64,000 bases of DNA from Curtobacterium sp. L6-1 (GTDB lineage: Bacteria; Actinomycetota; Actinomycetes; Actinomycetales; Microbacteriaceae): positions 2,418,001-2,482,000 of the forward strand of contig NZ_CP076544.1 in assembly GCF_018885305.1 (NCBI RefSeq), written 5' to 3'. This document shows, piece after piece, positions 58,911-64,000 of the stretch. Made by a program: the position numbers and the translations under genes. Numbering within the stretch: position 1 is the stretch's first letter; each line of letters starts with the position of its first letter. The notes under the pieces were generated by a model that saw only the letters and a list, made by a program, of their open reading frames with translations, made no database searches and was not told where the DNA came from.

Positions 58911-60974
58911 TCAGTCGCGCCGCTGCATCGCCGACAGGCGCTCGTTGTACGCGTTCAGCTCGGCGTCGCCGTCGCGCTCGGCCTGCCGGTCCTTGCGCTT
59001 GGCCGTGCGCTCGTCCGACCGCACCCAGTTGCGGACGACGAGCAGCGCCACGAACACCATCGGCAGCTCGGACGCGCCCCACGCGATGCCGCCGCCGACG
59101 TGCTGGTCGGCCAGGAGCGCGGTGTCGTTCGTCTGCCCGAGCGCGTGGAACCAGTCGACGGCGTACACCTCCTGCGAGGTCATCACGGCGACGCCGAAGA
59201 AGGCGTGGAAGGCCAGGGTCGCGAGCAGGGCGATGATGAGGATCGGGTACTGCGGGCGCTGGGGACCCGGGTCGATCCCGACGAAGACCCAGAAGAAGAG
59301 GTACCCGCTGAACACGAAGTGCACGATCATCACGATGTGCCACTCGTGGGACTGCATGGCGTACTCGAACGCCGGCGTGAAGTAGAACACCACGAGCGAT
59401 CCGGCGAAGATGACACCGGCCACCGCGGGCTTCGCGAGGAACTGCATCCACCGCGAGTGCACGAAGAGCATGAGCCACTCGCGGGTGCCGCGGGACCCGT
59501 CGTTGCGCACGGGCAGGGTCCGCAGTGCCAGGAGCACCGGCCCGCCGAGCACGAGCGGCAGCGGGACGAACATCATGAGCAGCATGTGCTGGACCATGTG
59601 CGACGAGAAGTGGATCATGCCGTAGACGGCCGGGCCGCCCGAGGTCGTCCAGATGAAGACGGCGCAGCCGAGCAGCCAGGCGATGGTGCGCCCGACCGGC
59701 CAGGAGTCGCCGCGCTGCTTGAGCTTCCGGACGCTCCACAGGTACCAGCCGGCCCCGACGAGGGCGAGCGCGAGCCACATCCAGTCGACGTGCCAGTGCG
59801 ACAGGTAGGTCTGCATGGTCTGCTCGGGCGGGTACGGGTAACCGATGAGCCCGGAGCGGGTGTCGGCACCGGTCTCGGGTGTCTGCGGGATCGGCGGCTG
59901 GCTGCGGGACACGGCGACCGAGACCCCGATGGCGACCGCCATGAAGACGATCTCGGCCAGGGCGAAGCGGACGAACAGCCGGCGGTCGGTCGGCGCACGG
60001 AGCAGGCCGGGCACGAGCTTCCGACGCTGCACGACGCCCGCGACGCCGAGCAGCACGAGGATCGTGGCCTTCGTCGTGATGAGCCACCCGTACGGCGTCG
60101 TGACGAGGTCGAGCGGCCCGGTCAGGCGCAGCTGCGCGTTCACGATGCCCGAGAACGCGACCGCGGCGAAGGCCCACCCGGCGAGCGTCGAGTACCGGGC
60201 GACGACGCGGCCGGTGGCGCCCTTGGTCCGGGCACGGAGGAGCACGACGGCGACGAGCCCGCCGGCCCAGACGCACACGCCGACCAGGTGCACGGCGAGC
60301 GAGTTGACGGCGTTCGCGTGCTCGAGCGACCCGGCGGCGTGCCCGGACAGGGCGAGCGGCAGCAGGGCGAACAGCGACGCGACGGTGGCGACGGCGAGCG
60401 TCGTGGCCCGGGTGGCGAGCGCGGCGACGACGGTGGCGACGAGCACGGCCGCGGCGGAGACGACGAGCGACTGCCCGATCTCGACCTGGAACGCGAAGAG
60501 CAGGAAGTTGCGGGCGAACACCGGGCTGGTGAGCGGCGCCCCGAGGGTGTTCGCACCGGTCAGGACGATGCCGGCGACCGCGGCGAGGAACCAGACGGCC
60601 CCCGAGATCGCAGCCCAGCGCGCTGCCCGGTGCTGCACGGACGACATCGCGCCGTGGTCGGCCTTCTGCGCGGGCAGCGCGAACGCGGCGACGATGAGCA
60701 GGCCGATGGTCAGTGCGGCGACGCCGTCGTGCACACCACGGGCGGCGACCAGGCCGAACTGCACGACATCGCCCGCCGAGACGAGCTGCTGGTTCGCGGT
60801 GAAGGCCCCGGTGACCGTCATGCCGAGGATCGCGCAGGCGACGACGACCGGCAGGGCGATCACCAGCACGGTCGCGACGGTGGACGTGCGGGTGGTGACG
60901 GGCGCGGTCTCCGGTGCCGGGCCTCCCGGCTGAGGGGCGGCGTCCGGGCGGGGCTGGGGTGACGTGACGGCCAT
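58911..60974 (-). CDS. CopD-CtaG fusion: copper resistance/cytochrome oxidase assembly
   Basis: 687 residues, polytopic, with about 16 helices. The N-terminal half (about 30-340) is a CopD-like copper-transport domain with GVHDGVAALTIGLL and SLAVHLVGVCVWAGGLVAVVLL. The C-terminal half (about 400-660) is a CtaG/caa3 assembly domain with HWHVDWMWLALALVGAGWYLW, HFSSHMVQHMLLMMFVPLPLVLGGP and HEWHIVMIVHFVFSGYLFFWVFVGIDP; its conserved His and Met residues are likely copper ligands. It delivers copper to the oxidase Cu centre. ATG at 60974 with ACAGG upstream. Monocistronic, with a palindrome at its promoter. Confidence 0.87.
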   Translation of the reverse strand: MAVTSPQPRPDAAPQPGGPAPETAPVTTRTSTVATVLVIALPVVVACAILGMTVTGAFTANQQLVSAGDVVQFGLVAARGVHDGVAALTIGLLIVAAFALPAQKADHGAMSSVQHRAARWAAISGAVWFLAAVAGIVLTGANTLGAPLTSPVFARNFLLFAFQVEIGQSLVVSAAAVLVATVVAALATRATTLAVATVASLFALLPLALSGHAAGSLEHANAVNSLAVHLVGVCVWAGGLVAVVLLRARTKGATGRVVARYSTLAGWAFAAVAFSGIVNAQLRLTGPLDLVTTPYGWLITTKATILVLLGVAGVVQRRKLVPGLLRAPTDRRLFVRFALAEIVFMAVAIGVSVAVSRSQPPIPQTPETGADTRSGLIGYPYPPEQTMQTYLSHWHVDWMWLALALVGAGWYLWSVRKLKQRGDSWPVGRTIAWLLGCAVFIWTTSGGPAVYGMIHFSSHMVQHMLLMMFVPLPLVLGGPVLLALRTLPVRNDGSRGTREWLMLFVHSRWMQFLAKPAVAGVIFAGSLVVFYFTPAFEYAMQSHEWHIVMIVHFVFSGYLFFWVFVGIDPGPQRPQYPILIIALLATLAFHAFFGVAVMTSQEVYAVDWFHALGQTNDTALLADQHVGGGIAWGASELPMVFVALLVVRNWVRSDERTAKRKDRQAERDGDAELNAYNERLSAMQRRD

Positions 60975-60994
60975 ACCTGTCTCGGGTCGGTTCC

Positions 60995-61022
60995 GTCCGC
61001 GGTCCGCGGACCCTCCATCGTA
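60995..61022 (-). promoter_or_regulatory. -10 box and 17-bp palindrome of the CopD-CtaG gene
   Basis: On the minus strand TACGAT (61017-61022) is followed by the palindrome GTCCGCGGACCGCGGAC (60995-61011), which covers the expected start point. The palindrome has perfect 8-bp arms around one central base. It could be an operator; no regulator is adjacent. The remaining part of the 202-bp gap up to 61176 shows nothing further. Confidence 0.45.
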
Positions 61023-61176
61023 GGCGCGCTGGTCTGGACCCGCCATGTGGGTCCGGGCGGTTCCCAGCCCGTCGCGCTGGGGCGCGGACGTGGTCCGCGG
61101 CACCGGCCTGGAGGCGCGGACCACCGCCCGCCGTCGGCACCCGTCCGGCGCGGGGCCGGGTACCGACGACGGCGGC

Positions 61177-62325
61177 TCAGCGACCGGTGTCGGTCGCGGC
61201 GTCGGTGTCCGTCGCGGTGTAGGTGCGGTGCTCCCAGATGCCCTCGCTGCCGACACCGACGAAGCCGACCGCCTCGTTGACGTCGAGCATCGGGCGGTTC
61301 TCCTCGGCGTTGAACGTCACGATCGACGGCCGCCCCGGGAACTCCCGCTGCAGTGTCTCGATGCCGACGACCTTGAGGAGCCAGCCGAGTCGGTGACCGC
61401 GGTGCTCCCGCAGCACGAGCGTGCTCCACTGCATCGCGGGACGGCTGGCATCGTGCGGCACGGCGAGCTGGGTGAACCCGGCCAGGGTCCCGCTCGGGAC
61501 GTGCTCGACCGCGACGGTGAGCATGTGCCGGGGCGCGGCCGCGAGCTCTGTCTCGTGCTCGCGCATGCGCTCGGCGGTCCAGACGTCCTCGGGTTCGGCC
61601 ATGTCGCCCTCGGGGGCGTCGGTGCTCATCCGCGTCTCGAGCAGCGCGAGGTCGGCGAGCCAGCGGTCCGCCGTCGGCCCGGTCCAGCTGTGCACGCGGT
61701 ACGCGTCGCCCGCGGCGGCCGCTGCCCGGTCGTGCAGTGCCCGCAGGCTGTCCGGGTCGGCGGGGAGCGCGAGCCGGCTGATCCGGTTGACCTGCCCGAA
61801 GCGCCAGCCGCGCCCGCTCAGGAAGCGGACCGCGGCCTCGTCCTCCGGCACGACACCGGCGCCGGTGGGGGCGGCCAGGAAGCCCGGCCCCCCGCCGACG
61901 CCGACCTGGCGCGAGACGGCGTACGTCTTCCACTGCGTGCGGCCGTCGGCACGGGCGACGGCCTCGAGGTGGTCGGCGAGCAGGGTGCCGATCCCCCGAC
62001 GCTGGTGGTCCGGGCGCACGGCGACGGAGAGCCAGCAGTTCGTCGTGCCGGGCTCCTGCTTCGTGTCGTACGACCCGGCCGCGACCGTGGTGCCGTCGGC
62101 GTCGCGGACGACGAACAGGCGGCTCGGCGCTCCGGGCTCGTGGCACGTCGGCAGGTACTCGGCCGGGGTCCAGCGCAGTTCGTCGAGCCCGTGCACGGCG
62201 ATCTCGGCGGTGTCCGAGACGGCGAGCCACTCGGCGAAGGCGCGGACCGCGTCGGGGTCGTCGTCCATCGTGCGCGGGACGGTGAGTTCGACCACCTCGG
62301 GGGCGGTCGTGGCGGATGTGGTCAT
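61177..62325 (-). CDS. double GNAT-domain acetyltransferase
   Basis: 382 residues with two GNAT folds. The first has the acetyl-CoA motif VRPDHQRRGIGTLLADHLEAVARADG near residue 115; the second has VLREHRGHRLGWLLKVVGIETLQREFPG near 305 followed by NAEENRPMLDVNEAVGFV. This tandem form resembles mycothiol synthase-like and Eis-unrelated GNAT pairs of actinobacteria. ATG at 62325 with GGGAGGA 6-7 nt upstream is preferred over the ORF start at 62343. The last residues (TATDTDAATDTGR) are a disordered tail. Acceptor unknown. Confidence 0.82.
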   Translation of the reverse strand: MTTSATTAPEVVELTVPRTMDDDPDAVRAFAEWLAVSDTAEIAVHGLDELRWTPAEYLPTCHEPGAPSRLFVVRDADGTTVAAGSYDTKQEPGTTNCWLSVAVRPDHQRRGIGTLLADHLEAVARADGRTQWKTYAVSRQVGVGGGPGFLAAPTGAGVVPEDEAAVRFLSGRGWRFGQVNRISRLALPADPDSLRALHDRAAAAAGDAYRVHSWTGPTADRWLADLALLETRMSTDAPEGDMAEPEDVWTAERMREHETELAAAPRHMLTVAVEHVPSGTLAGFTQLAVPHDASRPAMQWSTLVLREHRGHRLGWLLKVVGIETLQREFPGRPSIVTFNAEENRPMLDVNEAVGFVGVGSEGIWEHRTYTATDTDAATDTGR

Positions 62326-62419
62326 GGTCGTTCCTCCCGCCACCCGGGTCGGTCGTCGTCGGGAACCGGGCAGCCGACCAGCGTACCGGTGCGCCGGACG
62401 CGGCCGCTAGGCTTCCCCC

Positions 62420-63010
62420 GTGCTGCTCTCCGACCGCGACATCACTGCTCAGCTCGACCAGGGCCGGATCGGGCTCGACCCGTACGACCCGGCGCTGACG
62501 CAGCCGTCCAGCATCGACGTCCGACTCGACAAGTACTTCCGGCTGTTCGACAACCACAAGTACCCGCACATCGACCCGGCCGAGGACCAGCCCGAGCTGA
62601 CCCGCCTGGTGGAGACCGACCCCGACGAGGCGTTCGTCCTGCACCCCGGCGAGTTCGTGCTCGGGTCGACGTTCGAGGTCGTCACGCTGCCCGACGACAT
62701 CGCGGCACGCCTCGAGGGCAAGAGCTCGCTCGGACGCCTGGGCCTGCTCACCCACTCCACCGCCGGCTTCATCGACCCGGGCTTCTCCGGCCACGTGACG
62801 CTCGAGCTGTCGAACGTGGCGACGCTGCCGATCAAGCTGTGGCCCGGCATGAAGATCGGCCAGCTCTGCTTCTTCCAGCTGTCGAGTCCGGCGGAGAAGC
62901 CGTACGGATCGGCCGAGTACCAGTCGCGGTACCAGGGACAGCGCGGGCCGACTCCGTCGCGCTCGGCGCAGAACTTCCACCGGGCGGACGTCTCGCGCAC
63001 CTCCGAGTGA
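62420..63010 (+). CDS. dcd: dCTP deaminase
   Basis: 196 residues. [21 protein letters not shown] at the start and [34 protein letters not shown] near residue 94 carry the catalytic Glu-Gly-Lys-Ser and Arg, and [34 protein letters not shown] closes the active site. It supplies dUMP precursors; actinobacterial forms are often bifunctional (deaminase plus dUTPase). GTG at 62420 lies 6 nt after TAGGCT (62408-62413) with no Shine-Dalgarno sequence: leaderless. Confidence 0.92.
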   Translation: MLLSDRDITAQLDQGRIGLDPYDPALTQPSSIDVRLDKYFRLFDNHKYPHIDPAEDQPELTRLVETDPDEAFVLHPGEFVLGSTFEVVTLPDDIAARLEGKSSLGRLGLLTHSTAGFIDPGFSGHVTLELSNVATLPIKLWPGMKIGQLCFFQLSSPAEKPYGSAEYQSRYQGQRGPTPSRSAQNFHRADVSRTSE

Positions 63011-63058
63011 CACCAGACATCGGCGTGCGAAATACGGAATCCTGTGTATCGTAGCGTC

Positions 63059-63583
63059 ATGCCGCCAGCACACCTCCGTGCGTCGCCGACGACGCTCTCC
63101 GCCGCCGCGATCATCCGTGAGGCCCGGCTGCGCGCGGACCTGACGCAGGTCCAGCTCGCCTCCCGCGCCGGGGTCACCCAGAGCGTGATCAGCACGTACG
63201 AGAACGGCCGCCGGGAGCCCTCGCTCGCCGCACTGCAGCGACTCCTGCTCGCGGCGGGCTTCCGCACCGCGATCGACCTGCAGCCGGTCGCCGAACCCGC
63301 ACCGCTCCGCGAACTCGTGGCCCGCCACCGGGACGACCTCGTCGCGCTGCTCGAGCGCCACGGCGCCGTCGCGGTCCGCCAGCTGCTCGGCCACGGCGAC
63401 CGCGTGCGAACCGAGGACTGGACCGCCGACGTCGAACTCGTCGTCGACCTGGAACCGCCCGCGGGCATCTTCTCGCTCATGCGGATGCAGGAAGCGGCCG
63501 AACAGCTGCTCGGGGTGCGCGTCGACGTCCTCGCCGCCGACGCCCTGACGAGCGACGTCCTCGACCGGGCCGTGCCGATGTGA
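63059..63583 (+). CDS. XRE HTH fused to a degenerate MNT (MntA-like antitoxin) domain
   Basis: 174 residues. Residues 16-70 form an XRE helix-turn-helix (AIIREARLRADLTQVQLASRAGVTQSVISTYENGRREPSLAALQRLL). The C-terminal 75 residues follow the MNT nucleotidyltransferase plan: VRQLLGHGDRVRTEDWTADVELVVDLEPPAGIFSLMRMQEAAEQLLGVRVDVLAADAL. The catalytic GS...DxD is degraded to Gly111-His112 and Asp124-x-Glu126. ATG at 63059 is 6 nt after TATCGT (63047-63052); an in-frame GTG at 63044 is less likely. The HTH suggests that the protein represses its own promoter. Coupled by GTGA to the HEPN-like gene. Confidence 0.75.
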   Translation: MPPAHLRASPTTLSAAAIIREARLRADLTQVQLASRAGVTQSVISTYENGRREPSLAALQRLLLAAGFRTAIDLQPVAEPAPLRELVARHRDDLVALLERHGAVAVRQLLGHGDRVRTEDWTADVELVVDLEPPAGIFSLMRMQEAAEQLLGVRVDVLAADALTSDVLDRAVPM

Positions 63584-63909
63584 GCCCCACACCGCAGGAG
63601 CGGCTCGACGACGTGCTCCTCGCCTGCCGCCGGATCCAGGAGTACGTGGCCGACCCGACCCTGCCCGAGACGGTCGTGCACGACGCCGTCCGGATGCGGC
63701 TGATCGACATCGCGTCGTCGGTCCGGTCCCTCCCGCCGGCCGTGACGGCCCGCGAACCGGCGATCCCCTGGGCGCAGGTGTCCGCCCTCGCCGAACGGCT
63801 CACGCGTCGACCGTGCGACACCCCGGCGTCCGTCCTGCTCAGCACCGCCCGGACGGACGTGCCGGTGCTCTGCGAAGCGGCGCTCCGGATGCGGGCCCGC
63901 TGCGGCTGA
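63580..63909 (+). CDS. HepT-like (DUF86) HEPN protein lacking catalytic residues
   Basis: 109 residues, helical. RLDDVLLACRRIQEYVADPTLPETVVHDAVRMRLIDIASSVRSLPPAVTAREPAIPWAQVSALAERL follows the HepT pattern of R-L-x-D-I-L ... L-P-P-E ... P-x-I-P-W closely. In active HepT the next stretch is M-R-x-R-L-x-H-x-Y, giving the RNase Rx4-6H motif; here it is L-A-E-R-L-T-R-R-P, so Arg becomes Ala71, His becomes Arg76 and Tyr becomes Pro78. Start GTG overlaps the previous stop. It is either an inactive toxin, or a protein that binds its partner without cutting RNA. Confidence 0.72.
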   Translation: MSPTPQERLDDVLLACRRIQEYVADPTLPETVVHDAVRMRLIDIASSVRSLPPAVTAREPAIPWAQVSALAERLTRRPCDTPASVLLSTARTDVPVLCEAALRMRARCG

Positions 63910-63924
63910 TCGGTGCGGCGGCGG

Positions 63925-64000
63925 TCAGTCCCCGTGCACGACGCACACCGCATCGAGGTCGAGCGACGCCTCGAGCGCTGCCGAGACCCCGGCCTCACCG
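63925..64000 (-). CDS. partial CDS, C-terminal end only
   Basis: Reading the minus strand from the window edge gives GEAGVSAALEASLDLDAVCVVHGD followed by a TGA at 63925-63927. Codons are G/C-ending and the frame has no stop, so a gene entering from the right is likely. It would be convergent with the HEPN-like gene, 15 bp away. Too short to name. Confidence 0.4.
   Translation of the reverse strand, partial: GEAGVSAALEASLDLDAVCVVHGD

Noticed and set aside
63477..63998. 173-codon minus-strand frame opposite the HTH-MNT/HEPN genes
   Set aside because: Arg/Ser-rich translation without motif or start context; the plus-strand genes show clear domains and an overlap junction.

Overview
The window is about 70% G+C actinobacterial DNA. 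Its gene content points to a Microbacteriaceae member close to Curtobacterium. The evidence is a complete C50-carotenoid operon (crtE-crtB-crtI-crtYe-crtYf-crtEb with idi), many sugar ABC transporters with LacI regulators, actinobacteria-only families (DUF3151, DUF3140, a CopD-CtaG fusion, LAxTG surface protein), start codons overlapping stop codons inside operons, and frequent leaderless promoters. The genus is inferred from content; no rRNA gene is present. No tRNA, rRNA, transposase, prophage or CRISPR array was seen.

Layout. 1-860: the end of a surface protein and a DUF3060 lipoprotein, closed by a perfect 18-bp hairpin. 0.97-13.9 kb: an exopolysaccharide locus. One long plus-strand operon encodes a Wzz/BY-kinase, the three UDP-L-FucNAc enzymes CapE-CapF-CapG, a Wzy-like polymerase, a Wzx-like flippase and two glycosyltransferases. 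A minus-strand pair supplies the priming sugar transferase and a WbuB-like (FucNAc-type) transferase, and a divergent O-acyltransferase completes the set. 14.1-22.9 kb: a LacI-controlled minus-strand operon with an oligopeptide-family ABC importer, alpha/beta hydrolase and GH1 beta-glucosidase, probably for beta-glucoside uptake; a 16-bp operator lies across its promoter. 23.1-25.3 kb: a 52-residue orphan, then a divergent FCD-GntR regulator and MFS transporter. 25.6-32.1 kb: a lactose/galactoside operon (SBP, two permeases, lacZ).

32.3-40.3 kb: mostly single housekeeping or stress genes (DUF3151, DUF3140, ABC-F, SDR, BrkB, hydrolase, MBL hydrolase) plus a padC/marR divergent pair. 40.3-41.1 kb: a noncoding array of four imperfect hairpins. 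41.1-47.1 kb: the carotenoid genes and divergent idi. 47.2-48.4 kb: corA behind a structured leader that contains a 21-codon proline-rich reading frame. 48.5-50.6 kb: a sortase-anchored DUF11-type surface protein, followed by a second noncoding tandem-repeat array. 51.4-56.9 kb: a LacI regulator and an MmsA-MmsB-ChvE monosaccharide importer, each preceded by a matching 16-bp operator. 57-62.3 kb: a small unknown gene, an ECF sigma/membrane anti-sigma-like pair, CopD-CtaG and a GNAT protein. 62.4-64 kb: dcd and a two-gene cassette resembling a MntA-HepT (MNT-HEPN) toxin-antitoxin system, with a fused HTH and with the expected catalytic residues missing in both proteins.

The least ordinary observations are this degenerate HTH-MNT/HEPN pair, the corA leader, the two extragenic hairpin arrays, the 8-bp and 18-bp tandem repeats, the beta-glucosidase without a normal start codon, and a repeated promoter layout in which a TAnnnT-type box lies exactly 6-7 nt before the start codon.
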